Notes: a model not told the origin generated them from the letters alone. Counted from the first letter of the stretch, positions 23,301-37,567 are shown. The stretch: 64,000 nucleotides of DNA from Auanema rhodensis (GCA_964057225.1 OZ059898.1:1488001-1552000), one strand, 5' to 3'. Made by a program: numbers and translations.

Positions 23301-25984
23301 ATAACTAATTTTTGTATTAAGCGTTTCTCAATGTAGTATAGTGCATTCGATGCGGATTTTTAAGCTGCGTCGATCTGTTTTATCAGATTTGCGCTAGCTT
23401 AAAAATGCACCGAGATATCAACTGATATAAGTTCACACTTATATCCTCGATTTTCACCCTGAAGAATTAATTTTTTCGTTGAATAACATTGTCCATCATC
23501 TTTGCCTTGAAAAAAGGAATCTAAAAACATCTACTTTTTGCTAAATTATTTTGAAATTTTTTGAAAAAATTTTTGTCAAAATGTTTTTGGAAGCAATGTT
23601 GAGTGTACATGGAAACTCAACATACACTAATGCATCATTTTTCAAACGATCATAACTAATTTTTGTATTAAGCGTTTCTCAATGTAGCATAGTGCATTCG
23701 ATGCGGATTTTTAAGCTGCGTCGATCTGTGTTATCAGATTTGCGCTAGCTTAAAAATGCACCGAGATATCAACTGATATAAGTTCACACTTATATCCTCG
23801 ATTTTCACCCTGAAGAATTAATTTTTTCGTTGAATAACATTGTCCATCGTCTTTGCCTTGAAAATAGGAATCTAAAAACATCTACTTTTTGCTAAATTAT
23901 TTTGAAATTTTTCGAAAAAATTTTTGTCAAAATGTTTTTGGAAGCAATGTTGAGTGTACATGGAAACTCAACATACACTAATGCATCATTTTTCAAACGA
24001 TCATAACTAATTTTTGTATTAAACGTTTCTCAATGTCGTATAGTGCATTCGATGCGGATTTTTAAGCTGCGTCGATCTGTGTTATCAGATTTGCGCTAGC
24101 TTAAAAATGCACCGAGATATCAACTGATATAAGTTCACACTTATATCCTCGATTTTCACCCTGAAGAATTAATTTTTTCGTTGAATAACATTGTCCATCG
24201 TCTTTGACTTGAAAAAAGGAAACTAAAAACATCTACTTTTTGCCAAATTATTTTGAAATTTTTCGAAAAAATTTTTGTCAAAATGTTTTTGGAAGCAATG
24301 TTGAGTGTACATGGAAACTCAACATACACTAATGCATCATTTTTCGAACGATCATAACTAATTTTTGTATTAAGCGTTTCTCAATATAGTATAGTGCATT
24401 CGATGCGGATTTTTAAGCTGCGTCGATCTGTGTTATCAGATTTGCGCTAGCTTAAAAATGCACCGAGATATCAACTGATATAAGTTCACACTTATATCCT
24501 CGATTTTCACCCTGAAGAATTAATTTTTTCGTTGAATAACATTGTCCATCGTCTTTGCCTTAAAAAAAGGAATCTAAAAACATCTACTTTTTGCTAAATT
24601 ATTTTGAAATTTTTCGAAAAAATTTTTGTCAAAATGTTTTTGGAAGCAATGTTGAGTGTACATGGAAACTCAACATACACTAATGCATCATTTTTCAAAC
24701 AATCATAACTAATTTTTGTATTGAGCGTTTCTCAATGTAGTATAGTGCATTCGATGCGGATTTTTAAGCTGCGTCGATCTGTGTTATCAGATTTGCGCTA
24801 GCTTAAAAATGCACCGAGATATCAACTGATATAAGTTCACACTTATATCCTCGATTTTCACCCTGAAGAATTAATTTTTTCGTTGAATAACATTGTCCAT
24901 CGTCTTTGACTTGAAAAAAGGAAACTAAAAACATCTACTTTTTGCCAAATTATTTTGAAATTTTTCGAAAACATTTTTGTCAAAATGTTTTTGGAAGCAA
25001 TGTTGAGTGTACATGGAAACTCAACATACACTAATGCATCATTTTTCGAACGATCATAACTAATTTTTGTATTAAGCGTTTCTCAATGTAGTATAGTGCA
25101 TTCGATGCGGATTTTTAAGCTGCGTCGATCTGTGTTATCAGATTTCCGCTAGCTTAAAAATGCACCGAGATATCAACTGATATAAGTTCACACTTATATC
25201 CTCGATTTTCACCCTGAAGAATTAATTTTTTCGTTGAATAACATTGTCCATCGTCTTTGCCTTGAAAAAAGGAATCTAAAAACATCTACTTTTTGCTAAA
25301 TTATTTTGAAATTTTTCGAAAAAATTTTTGTCAAAATGTTTTTGGAAGCAATGTTGAGTATACATGGAAACTCAACATACACTAATGCATCATTTTTCAA
25401 ACAATCATAACTAATTTTTGTATTGAGCGTTTCTCAATGTAGTATAGTGCATTCGATGCGGATTTTTAAGCTGCGTCGATCTGTGTTATTAGATTTGCGC
25501 TAGCTTAAAAATGCACCGAGATATCAACTGATATAAGTTCACACTTATATCCTCGATTTTCACCCTGAAGAATTAATTTTTTCGTTGAATAACATTGTCC
25601 ATCGTCTTTGCCTTGAAAAAAGGAATCTAAAAACATCTACTTTTTGCTAAATTATTTTGAAATTTTTTGAAAAAATTTTTGTCAAAATGTTTTTGGAAGC
25701 AATGTTGAGTGTACATGGAAACTCAACATACACTAATGCATCATTTTTCAAACGATCATAACTAATTTTTGTATTAAGCGTTTCTCAATGTAGCATAGTG
25801 CATTCGATGCGGATTTTTAAGCTGCGTCGATCTGTGTTATCAGATTTGCGCTAGCTTAAAAATGCACCGAGATATCAACTGATATAAGTTCACACATATA
25901 TCCTCGATTTTCACCCTGAAGAATTAATTTTTTCGTTGAATAACATTGTCTATCGTCTTTGCCTTGAAAATAGGAATCTAAAAA
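20369..25984 (+). repeat. Subdomain L2b: copies 59-74, degenerating A-B-C-D cycles
   Basis: A further A-B-C(203T)-D cycle occupies copies 61-64 (21071-22474). It is flanked by a duplicated triplet: D, plain monomer, C with 185G in copies 58-60 and again in copies 64-66, offset 6 monomers (2106 bp). The 185G change occurs nowhere else. Copies 67-74 continue with B(203T), D, A, B(157A), C, B, C(78A, 208T) and D(263A). Copy 67 joins the B marks 15C and 117G to 203T otherwise seen in C, so it is probably a recombinant. Copy 72 has private changes in the A tract and at 215. Confidence 0.78.
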
Positions 25985-28900
25985 CATCTACTTTTTGCTA
26001 AATTATTTTGAAATTTTTCGAAAAAATTTTTGTCAAAATGTTTTTGGAAGCAATGTTGAGTGTACATGGAAACTCAACATACACTAATGCATCATTTTTC
26101 AAACGATCATAACTAATTTTTGTATTAAACGTTTCTCAATGTCGTATAGTGCATTCGATGCGGATTTTTAAGCTGCGTCGATCTGTGTTATCAGATTTGC
26201 GCTAGCTTAAAAATGCACCGAGATATCAACTGATATAAGTTCACACTTATATCCTCGATTTTCACCCTGAAGAATTAATTTTTTCGTTGAATAACATTGT
26301 CCATCGTCTTTGACTTGAAAAAAGGAAACTAAAAACATCTACTTTTTGCCAAATTATTTTGAAATTTTTCGAAAAAATTTTTGTCAAAATGTTTTTGGAA
26401 GCAATGTTGAGTGTACATGGAAACTCAACATACACTAATGCATCATTTTTCGAACGATCATAACTAATTTTTGTATTAAGCGTTTCTCAATGTAGTATAG
26501 TGCATTCGATGCGGATTTTTAAGCTGCGTCGATCTGTGTTATCAGATTTGCGCTAGCTTAAAAATGCACCGAGATATCAACTGATATAAGTTCACACTTA
26601 TATCCTCGATTTTCACCCTGAAGAATTAATTTTTTCGTTGAATAACATTGTCCATCGTCTTTGCCTTGAAAAAAGGAAACTAAAAACATCTACTTTTTGC
26701 CAAATTATTTTGAAATTTTTCGAAAAAATTTTTGTCAAAATGTTTTTGGAAGCAATGTTGAGTGTACATGGAAACTCAACATACACTAATGCATCATTTT
26801 TCGAACGATCATAACTAATTTTTGTATTAAGCGTTTCTCAATGTAGTATAGTGCATTCGATGCGGATTTTTAAGCTGCGTCGATCTGTTTTATCAGATTT
26901 GCGCTAGCTTAAAAATGCACCGAGATATCAACTGATATAAGTTCACACTTATATCCTCGATTTTCACCCTGAAGAATTAATTTTTTCGTTGAATAACATT
27001 GTCCATCGTCTTTGCCTTGAAAAAAGGAATCTAAAAACATCTACTTTTTGCTAAATTATTTTGAAATTTTTTGAAAAAATTTTTGTCAAAATGTTTTTGG
27101 AAGCAATGTTGAGTGTACATGGAAACTCAACATACACTAATGCATCATTTTTCAAACGATCATAACTAATTTTTGTATTAAGCGTTTCTCAATGTAGCAT
27201 AGTGCATTCGATGCGGATTTTTAAGCTGCGTCGATCTGTGTTATCAGATTTGCGCTAGCTTAAAAATGCACCGAGATATCAACTGATATAAGTTCACACT
27301 TATATCCTCGATTTTCACCCTGAAGAATTAATTTTTTCGTTGAATAACATTGTCCATCGTCTTTGCCTTGAAAATAGGAATCTAAAAACATCTACTTTTT
27401 GCTAAATTATTTTGAAATTTTTCGAAAAAATTTTTGTCAAAATGTTTTTGGAAGCAATGTTGAGTGTACATGGAAACTCAACATACACTAATGCATCATT
27501 TTTCAAACGATCATAACTAATTTTTGTATTAAACGTTTCTCAATGTCGTATAGTGCATTCGATGCGGATTTTTAAGCTGCGTCGATCTGTGTTATCAGAT
27601 TTGCGCTAGCTTAAAAATGCACCGAGATATCAACTGATATAAGTTCACACTTATATCCTCGATTTTCACCCTGAAGAATTAATTTTTTCGTTGAATAACA
27701 TTGTCCATCGTCTTTGACTTGAAAAAAGGAATCTAAAAACATCTACTTTTTGCTAAATTATTTTGAAATTTTTCGAAAAAATTTTTGTCAAAATGTTTTT
27801 GGAAGCAATGTTGAGTGTACATGGAAACTCAACATACACTAATGCATCATTTTTCAAACGATCATAACTAATTTTTGTATTAAACGTTTCTCAATGTCGT
27901 ATAGTGCATTCGATGCGGATTTTTAAGCTGCGTCGATCTGTGTTATCAGATTTGCGCTAGCTTAAAAATGCACCGAGATATCAACTGATATAAGTTCACA
28001 CTTATATCCTCGATTTTCACCCTGAAGAATTAATTTTTTCGTTGAATAACATTGTCCATCGTCTTTGACTTGAAAAAAGGAAACTAAAAACATCTACTTT
28101 TTGCCAAATTATTTTGAAATTTTTCGAAAAAATTTTTGTCAAAATGTTTTTGGAAGCAATGTTGAGTGTACATGGAAACTCAACATACACTAATGCATCA
28201 TTTTTCGAACGATCATAACTAATTTTTGTATTAAGCGTTTCTCAATGTAGTATAGTGCATTCGATGCGGATTTTTAAGCTGCGTCGATCTGTGTTATCAG
28301 ATTTGCGCTAGCTTAAAAATGCACCGAGATATCAACTGATATAAGTTCACACTTATATCCTCGATTTTCACCCTGAAGAATTAATTTTTTCGTTGAATAA
28401 CATTGTCCATCGTCTTTGCCTTGAAAAAAGGAAACTAAAAACATCTACTTTTTGCCAAATTATTTTGAAATTTTTCGAAAAAATTTTTGTCAAAATGTTT
28501 TTGGAAGCAATGTTGAGTGTACATGGAAACTCAACATACACTAATGCATCATTTTTCGAACGATCATAACTAATTTTTGTATTAAGCGTTTCTCAATGTA
28601 GTATAGTGCATTCGATGCGGATTTTTAAGCTGCGTCGATCTGTTTTATCAGATTTGCGCTAGCTTAAAAATGCACCGAGATATCAACTGATATAAGTTCA
28701 CACTTATATCCTCGATTTTCACCCTGAAGAATTAATTTTTTCGTTGAATAACATTGTCCATCGTCTTTGCCTTGAAAAAAGGAATCTAAAAACATCTACT
28801 TTTTGCTAAATTATTTTGAAATTTTTTGAAAAAATTTTTGTCAAAATGTTTTTGGAAGCAATGTTGAGTGTACATGGAAACTCAACATACACTAATGCAT

Positions 28901-29494
28901 CATTTTTCAAACGATCATAACTAATTTTTGTATTAAGCGTTTCTCAATGTAGCATAGTGCATTCGATGCGGATTTTTAAGCTGCGTCGATCTGTGTTATC
29001 AGATTTGCGCTAGCTTAAAAATGCACCGAGATATCAACTGATATAAGTTCACACTTATATCCTCGATTTTCACCCTGAAGAATTAATTTTTTCGTTGAAT
29101 AACATTGTCCATCGTCTTTGCCTTGAAAATAGGAATCTAAAAACATCTACTTTTTGCTAAATTATTTTGAAATTTTTCGAAAAAATTTTTGTCAAAATGT
29201 TTTTGGAAGCAATGTTGAGTGTACATGGAAACTCAACATACACTAATGCATCATTTTTCAAACGATCATAACTAATTTTTGTATTAAACGTTTCTCAATG
29301 TCGTATAGTGCATTCGATGCGGATTTTTAAGCTGCGTCGATCTGTGTTATCAGATTTGCGCTAGCTTAAAAATGCACCGAGATATCAACTGATATAAGTT
29401 CACACTTATATCCTCGATTTTCACCCTGAAGAATTAATTTTTTCGTTGAATAACATTGTCCATCGTCTTTGACTTGAAAAAAGGAAACTAAAAA
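25985..29494 (+). repeat. Pentameric higher-order repeat, two tandem copies of 1755 bp
   Basis: Copies 75-79 (25985-27739) and 80-84 (27740-29494) share the order A, B, B(203T), D, A. The B(203T) monomer is a B/C hybrid that is reproduced in both units, so hybrid formation came before the duplication. The two units differ at the end of the last monomer: copy 79 ends 'gaatct' and copy 84 ends 'gaaact'. Confidence 0.82.
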
Positions 29495-30349
29495 CATCTA
29501 CTTTTTGCCAAATTATTTTGAAATTTTTCGAAAAAATTTTTGTCAAAATGTTTTTGGAAGCAATGTTGAGTGTACATGGAAACTCAACATACACTAATGC
29601 ATCATTTTTCAAACGATCATAACTAATTTTTGTATTAAGCGTTTCTCAATGTAGTAGAGTGCATTCGATGCGGATTTTTAAGCTGCGTCGATCTGTGTTA
29701 TCAGATTTGCGCTAGCTTAAAAATGCACCGAGATATCAACTGATATAAGTTCACACTTATATCCTCGATTTTCACCCTGAAGAATTAATTTTTTCGTTGA
29801 ATAACATTGTCCATCGTCTTTGCCTTGAAAAAAGGAATCTAAAAACATCTACTTTTTGCTAAATTATTTTGAAATTTTTTGAAAAAATTTTTGTCAAAAT
29901 GTTTTTGGAAGCAATGTTGAGTGTACATGGAAACTCAACATACACTAATGCATCATTTTTCAAACGATCATAACTAATTTTTGTATTAAGCGTTTCTCAA
30001 TGTAGCATAGTGCATTCGATGCGGATTTTTAAGCTGCGTCGATCTGTGTTATCAGATTTGCGCTAGCTTAAAAATGCACCGAGATATCAACTGATATAAG
30101 TTCACACTTATATCCTCGATTTTCACCCTGAAGAATTAATTTTTTCGTTGAATAACATTGTCCATCGTCTTTGCCTTGAAAATAGGAATCTAAAAACATC
30201 TACTTTTTGCTAAATTATTTTGAAATTTTTCGAAAAAATTTTTGTCAAAATGTTTTTGGAAGCAATGTTGAGTGTACATGGAAACTCAACATACACTAAT
30301 GCATCATTTTTCGAACGATCATAACTAATTTTTGTATTAAGCGTTTCTC

Positions 30350-32765
30350 AATGTCGTATAGTGCATTCGATGCGGATTTTTAAGCTGCGTCGATCTGTGT
30401 TATCAGATTTGCGCTAGCTTAAAAATGCACCGAGATATCAACTGATATAAGTTCACACTTATATCCTCGATTTTCACCCTGAAGAATTAATTTTTTCGTT
30501 GAATAACATTGTCCATCGTCTTTGACTTGAAAAAAGAAAACTAAAAACATCTACTTTTTGCCAAATTATTTTGAAATTTTTCGAAAAAATTTTTGTCAAA
30601 ATGTTTTTGGAAGCAATGTTGAGTGTACATGGAAACTCAACATACACTAATGCATCATTTTTCGAACGATCATAACTAATTTTTGTATTAAGCGTTTCTC
30701 AATGTAGTATAGTGCATTCGATGCGGATTTTTAAGCTGCGTCGATCTGTGTTATCAGATTTGCGCTAGCTTAAAAATGCACCGAGATATCAACTGATATA
30801 AGTTCACACTTATATCCTCGATTTTCACCCTGAAGAATTAATTTTTTCGTTGAATAACATTGTCCATCGTCTTTGCCTTGAAAATAGGAATCTAAAAACA
30901 TCTACTTTTTGCTAAATTATTTTGAAATTTTTCGAAAAAATTTTTGTCAAAATGTTTTTGGAAGCAATGTTGAGTGTACATGGAAACTCAACATACACTA
31001 ATGCATCATTTTTCAAACAATCATAACTAATTTTTGTATTGAGCGTTTCTCAATGTAGTATAGTGCATTCGATGCGGATTTTTAAGCTGCGTCGATCTGT
31101 GTTATTAGATTTGCGCTAGCTTAAAAATGCACCGAGATATCAACTGATATAAGTTCACACTTATATCCTCGATTTTCACCCTGAAGAATTAATTTTTTCG
31201 TTGAATAACATTGTCCATCGTCTTTGCCTTGAAAAAAGGAATCTAAAAACATCTACTTTTTGCTAAATTATTTTGAAATTTTTTGAAAAAATTTTTGTCA
31301 AAATGTTTTTGGAAGCAATGTTGAGTGTACATGGAAACTCAACATACACTAATGCATCATTTTTCAAACGATCATAACTAATTTTTGTATTAAGCGTTTC
31401 TCAATGTAGCATAGTGCATTCGATGCGGATTTTTAAGCTGCGTCGATCTGTGTTATCAGATTTGCGCTAGCTTAAAAATGCACCGAGATATCAACTGATA
31501 TAAGTTCACACATATATCCTCGATTTTCACCCTGAAGAATTAATTTTTTCGTTGAATAACATTGTCCATCGTCTTTGCCTTGAAAATAGGAATCTAAAAA
31601 CATCTACTTTTTGCTAAATTATTTTGAAATTTTTCGAAAAAATTTTTGTCAAAATGTTTTTGGAAGCAATGTTGAGTGTACATGGAAACTCAACATACAC
31701 TAATGCATCATTTTTCAAACGATCATAACTAATTTTTGTATTAAACGTTTCTCAATGTCGTATAGTGCATTCGATGCGGATTTTTAAGCTGCGTCGATCT
31801 GTGTTATCAGATTTGCGCTAGCTTAAAAATGCACCGAGATATCAACTGATATAAGTTCACACTTATATCCTCGATTTTCACCCTGAAGAATTAATTTTTT
31901 CGTTGAATAACATTGTCCATCGTTTTTGACTTGAAAAAAGGAAACTAAAAACATCTACTTTTTGCCAAATTATTCTGAAATTTTTCGAAAAAATTTTTGT
32001 CAAAATGTTTTTGGAAGCAATGTTGAGTGTACATGGAAACTCAACATACACTAATGCATCATTTTTCGAACGATCATAACTAATTTTTGTATTAAGCGTT
32101 TCTCAATGTAGTATAGTGCATTCGATGCGGATTTTTAAGCTGCGTCGATCTGTGTTATCAGATTTGCGCTAGCTTAAAAATGCACCGAGATATCAACTGA
32201 TATAAGTTCACACTTATATCCTCGATTTTCACCCTGAAGAATTAATTTTTTCGTTGAATAACATTGTCCATCGTCTTTGCCTTGAAAAAAGGAAACTAAA
32301 AACATCTACTTTTTGCCAAATTATTTTGAAATTTTTCGAAAAAATTTTTGTCAAAATGTTTTTGGAAGCAATGTTGAGTGTACATGGAAACTCAACATAC
32401 ACTAATGCATCATTTTTCGAACGATCATAACTAATTTTTGTATTAAGCGTTTCTCAATGTAGTATAGTGCATTCGATGCGGATTTTTAAGCTGCGTCGAT
32501 CTGTGTTATCAGATTTGCGCTAGCTTGAAAATGCACCGAGATATCAACTGATATAAGTTCACACTTATATCCTCGATTTTCACCCTGAAGAATTAATTTT
32601 TTCGTTGAATAACATTGTCCATCGTCTTTGACTTGAAAAAAGGAAACTAAAAACATCTACTTTTTGCCAAATTATTTTGAAATTTTTCGAAAAAATTTTT
32701 GTCAAAATGTTTTTGGAAGCAATGTTGAGTGTACATGGAAACTCAACATACACTAATGCATCATT
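30350..32765 (+). repeat. Duplicated segment, first copy (offset 3510 bp)
   Basis: From about the middle of copy 87 to about position 115 of copy 94, the variant pattern matches about 33860-36275, ten monomers downstream. Shared marks in order are: the 341A/344A end of copy 87, B ending in 338T, C with 208T, D with 263A, A with 'cgtttttgac' at its end, B with 'tattctg', then B with 225G. Several of these are rare, so the match is not due to common types alone. Boundaries are approximate because they fall in invariant sequence. Confidence 0.8.
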
Positions 32766-33859
32766 TTTCAAACAATCATAACTAATTTTTGTATTGAGCG
32801 TTTCTCAATGTAGTATAGTGCATTCGATGCGGATTTTTAAGCTGCGTCGATCTGTGTTATTAGATTTGCGCTAGCTTAAAAATGCACCGAGATATCAACT
32901 GATATAAGTTCACACTTATATCCTCGATTTTCACCCTGAAGAATTAATTTTTTCGTTGAATAACATTGTCCATCGTCTTTGCCTTGAAAAAAGGAATCTA
33001 AAAACATCTACTTTTTGCTAAATTATTTTGAAATTTTTTGAAAAAATTTTTGTCAAAATGTTTTTGGAAGCAATGTTGAGTGTACATGGAAACTCAACAT
33101 ACACTAATGCATCATTTTTCGAACGATCATAACTAATTTTTGTATTAAGCGTTTCTCAATGTAGTATAGTGCATTCGATGCGGATTTTTAAGCTGCGTCG
33201 ATCTGTGTTATCAGATTTGCGCTAGCTTAAAAATGCACCGAGATATCAACTGATATAAGTTCACACTTATATCCTCGATTTTCACCCTGAAGAATTAATT
33301 TTTTCGTTGAATAACATTGTCCATCGTCTTTGCCTTGAAAAAAGGAAACTAAAAACATCTACTTTTTGCCAAATTATTTTGAAATTTTTCGAAAAAATTT
33401 TTGTCAAAATGTTTTTGGAAGCAATGTTGAGTGTACATGGAAACTCAACATACACTAATGCATCATTTTTCGAACGATCATAACTAATTTTTGTATTAAG
33501 CGTTTCTCAATGTAGTATAGTGCATTCGATGCGGATTTTTAAGCTGCGTCGATCTGTGTTATCAGATTTGCGCTAGCTTGAAAATGCACCGAGATATCAA
33601 CTGATATAAGTTCACACTTATATCCTCGATTTTCACCCTGAAGAATTAATTTTTTCGTTGAATAACATTGTCCATCGTCTTTGACTTGAAAAAAGGAAAC
33701 TAAAAACATCTACTTTTTGCCAAATTATTTTGAAATTTTTCGAAAAAATTTTTGTCAAAATGTTTTTGGAAGCAATGTTGAGTGTACATGGAAACTCAAC
33801 ATACACTAATGCATCATTTTTCAAACAATCATAACTAATTTTTGTATTAAACGTTTCTC

Positions 33860-36275
33860 AATGTCGTATAGTGCATTCGATGCGGATTTTTAAGCTGCGT
33901 CGATCTGTGTTATCAGATTTGCGCTAGCTTAAAAATGCACCGAGATATCAACTGATATAAGTTCACACTTATATCCTCGATTTTCACCCTGAAGAATTAA
34001 TTTTTTCGTTGAATAACATTGTCCATCGTCTTTGACTTGAAAAAAGAAAACTAAAAACATCTACTTTTTGCCAAATTATTTTGAAATTTTTCGAAAAAAT
34101 TTTTGTCAAAATGTTTTTGGAAGCAATGTTGAGTGTACATGGAAACTCAACATACACTAATGCATCATTTTTCGAACGATCATAACTAATTTTTGTATTA
34201 AGCGTTTCTCAATGTAGTATAGTGCATTCGATGCGGATTTTTAAGCTGCGTCGATCTGTGTTATCAGATTTGCGCTAGCTTAAAAATGCACCGAGATATC
34301 AACTGATATAAGTTCACACTTATATCCTCGATTTTCACCCTGAAGAATTAATTTTTTCGTTGAATAACATTGTCCATCGTCTTTGCCTTGAAAATAGGAA
34401 TCTAAAAACATCTACTTTTTGCTAAATTATTTTGAAATTTTTCGAAAAAATTTTTGTCAAAATGTTTTTGGAAGCAATGTTGAGTGTACATGGAAACTCA
34501 ACATACACTAATGCATCATTTTTCAAACAATCATAACTAATTTTTGTATTGAGCGTTTCTCAATGTAGTATAGTGCATTCGATGCGGATTTTTAAGCTGC
34601 GTCGATCTGTGTTATTAGATTTGCGCTAGCTTAAAAATGCACCGAGATATCAACTGATATAAGTTCACACTTATATCCTCGATTTTCACCCTGAAGAATT
34701 AATTTTTTCGTTGAATAACATTGTCCATCGTCTTTGCCTTGAAAAAAGGAATCTAAAAACATCTACTTTTTGCTAAATTATTTTGAAATTTTTTGAAAAA
34801 ATTTTTGTCAAAATGTTTTTGGAAGCAATGTTGAGTGTACATGGAAACTCAACATACACTAATGCATCATTTTTCAAACGATCATAACTAATTTTTGTAT
34901 TAAGCGTTTCTCAATGTAGCATAGTGCATTCGATGCGGATTTTTAAGCTGCGTCGATCTGTGTTATCAGATTTGCGCTAGCTTAAAAATGCACCGAGATA
35001 TCAACTGATATAAGTTCACACATATATCCTCGATTTTCACCCTGAAGAATTAATTTTTTCGTTGAATAACATTGTCCATCGTCTTTGCCTTGAAAATAGG
35101 AATCTAAAAACATCTACTTTTTGCTAAATTATTTTGAAATTTTTCGAAAAAATTTTTGTCAAAATGTTTTTGGAAGCAATGTTGAGTGTACATGGAAACT
35201 CAACATACACTAATGCATCATTTTTCAAACGATCATAACTAATTTTTGTATTAAACGTTTCTCAATGTCGTATAGTGCATTCGATGCGGATTTTTAAGCT
35301 GCGTCGATCTGTGTTATCAGATTTGCGCTAGCTTAAAAATGCACCGAGATATCAACTGATATAAGTTCACACTTATATCCTCGATTTTCACCCTGAAGAA
35401 TTAATTTTTTCGTTGAATAACATTGTCCATCGTTTTTGACTTGAAAAAAGGAAACTAAAAACATCTACTTTTTGCCAAATTATTCTGAAATTTTTCGAAA
35501 AAATTTTTGTCAAAATGTTTTTGGAAGCAATGTTGAGTGTACATGGAAACTCAACATACACTAATGCATCATTTTTCGAACGATCATAACTAATTTTTGT
35601 ATTAAGCGTTTCTCAATGTAGTATAGTGCATTCGATGCGGATTTTTAAGCTGCGTCGATCTGTGTTATCAGATTTGCGCTAGCTTAAAAATGCACCGAGA
35701 TATCAACTGATATAAGTTCACACTTATATCCTCGCTTTTCACCCTGAAGAATTAATTTTTTCGTTGAATAACATTGTCCATCGTCTTTGCCTTGAAAAAA
35801 GGAAACTAAAAACATCTACTTTTTGCCAAATTATTTTGAAATTTTTCGAAAAAATTTTTGTCAAAATGTTTTTGGAAGCAATGTTGAGTGTACATGGAAA
35901 CTCAACATACACTAATGCATCATTTTTCGAACGATCATAACTAATTTTTGTATTAAGCGTTTCTCAATGTAGTATAGTGCATTCGATGCGGATTTTTAAG
36001 CTGCGTCGATCTGTGTTATCAGATTTGCGCTAGCTTGAAAATGCACCGAGATATCAACTGATATAAGTTCACACTTATATCCTCGATTTTCACCCTGAAG
36101 AATTAATTTTTTCGTTGAATAACATTGTCCATCGTCTTTGACTTGAAAAAAGGAAACTAAAAACATCTACTTTTTGCCAAATTATTTTGAAATTTTTCGA
36201 AAAAATTTTTGTCAAAATGTTTTTGGAAGCAATGTTGAGTGTACATGGAAACTCAACATACACTAATGCATCATT
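33860..36275 (+). repeat. Duplicated segment, second copy (offset 3510 bp)
   Basis: This is the partner of about 30350-32765, with the same ordered rare variants in copies 97-104. It differs by a private change in copy 102 near 35734 ('tcgcttttc'). Flanking monomers differ: copy 96 is B with 225G where copy 86 is D, and copy 104 is B where copy 94 is a B/C hybrid. The intervening copies 94-96 are not part of the match. Confidence 0.8.
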
Positions 36276-37567
36276 TTTCGAACGATCATAACTAATTTTT
36301 GTATTAAGCGTTTCTCAATGTAGTATAGTGCATTCGATGCGGATTTTTAAGCTGCGTCGATCTGTGTTATCAGATTTGCGCTAGCTTAAAAATGCACCGA
36401 GATATCAACTGATATAAGTTCACACTTATATCCTCGATTTTCACCCTGAAGAATTAATTTTTTCGTTGAATAACATTGTCCATCGTCTTTGCCTTGAAAA
36501 AAGGAAACTAAAAACATCTACTTTTTGCCAAATTATTTTGAAATTTTTCGAAAAAATTTTTGTCAAAATGTTTTTGGAAGCAATGTTGAGTGTACATGGA
36601 AACTCAACATACACTAATGCATCATTTTTCGAACGATCATAACTAATTTTTGTATTAAGCGTTTCTCAATGTAGTATAGTGCATTCGATGCGGATTTTTA
36701 AGCTGCGTCGATCTGTGTTATCAGATTTGCGCTAGCTTGAAAATGCACCGAGATATCAACTGATATAAGTTCACACTTATATCCTCGATTTTCACCCTGA
36801 AGAATTAATTTTTTCGTTGAATAACATTGTCCATCGTCTTTGCCTTGAAAAAAGGAATCTAAAAACATCTACTTTTTGCTAAATTATTTTGAAATTTTTC
36901 GAAAAAATTTTTGTCAAAATGTTTTTGGAAGCAATGTTGAGTGTACATGGAAACTCAACATACACTAATGCATCATTTTTCAAACAATCATAACTAATTT
37001 TTGTATTAAGCGTTTCTCAGTGTAGTAGAGCGCATTCGATGCGGATTTTTAAGCTGCGTCGATCTGTGTTATCAGATTTGCGCTAGCTTAAAAATGCACC
37101 GAGATATCAACTGATATAAGTTCACACTTATATCCTCGATTTTCACCCTGAAGAATTAATTTTTTCGTTGAATAACATTGTCCATCGTCTTTGACTTGAA
37201 AAAAGAAAACTAAAAACATCTACTTTTTGCCAAATTATTTTGAAATTTTTCGAAAAAATTTTTGTCAAAATGTTTTTGGAAGCAATGTTGAGTGTACATG
37301 GAAACTCAACATACACTAATGCATCATTTTTCAAACGATCATAACTAATTTTTGTATTAAGCGTTTCTCAGTGTAGTAGAGCGCATTCGATGCGGATTTT
37401 TAAGCTGCGTCGATCTGTGTTATCAGATTTGCGCTAGCTTAAAAATGCACCGAGATATCAACTGATATAAGTTCACACTTATATCCTCGATTTTCACCCT
37501 GAAGAATTAATTTTTTCGTTGAATAACATTGTCCATCGTCTTTGCCTTGAAAAAAGGAATCTAAAAA

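Larger units (their letters stand above)
29495..37567 (+). repeat. Subdomain L3: copies 85-107, many hybrid monomers
   Basis: Types A to D persist but combinations break down. Copy 85 has 15C with 163G, copy 87 has 117G with 159C, copy 94 has 15C with the C set and 208T, copy 95 has 35T with 117G, copy 97 has 15C with 121A, 145A and 159C, and copy 107 has 15C with the 155G, 163G, 166C set. Runs of type B with alternating 225G (copies 102-105) are unusual. Copies 87, 97 and 106 share the end '329A, 341A, 344A', seen nowhere else. The subdomain looks like a zone of repeated crossover or gene conversion. Confidence 0.78.

Noticed and set aside
29421-29612. 63-codon open frame on the - strand across copies 84-85
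   Set aside because: It is satellite sequence read backwards. It opens only because 15C turns the usual TAG of this frame into TGG, and its start is a TTG codon that requires 117A. Nearly all other monomers have the stop. There is no initiator ATG, upstream signal or recognisable domain.
32580-32771. Same 63-codon - strand frame in copies 93-94
   Set aside because: It arises from 15C with 117A in a hybrid monomer, starts at TTG and is identical in translation to the frame at 29421-29612. Identity reflects repeat homogenisation and not protein conservation.
33633-33824. Same 63-codon - strand frame in copies 96-97
   Set aside because: A hybrid monomer with 15C and 117A opens the frame by chance; the start is TTG.
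37143-37334. Same 63-codon - strand frame in copies 106-107
   Set aside because: Again 15C with 117A removes the TAG and supplies a TTG start. No other evidence of coding.
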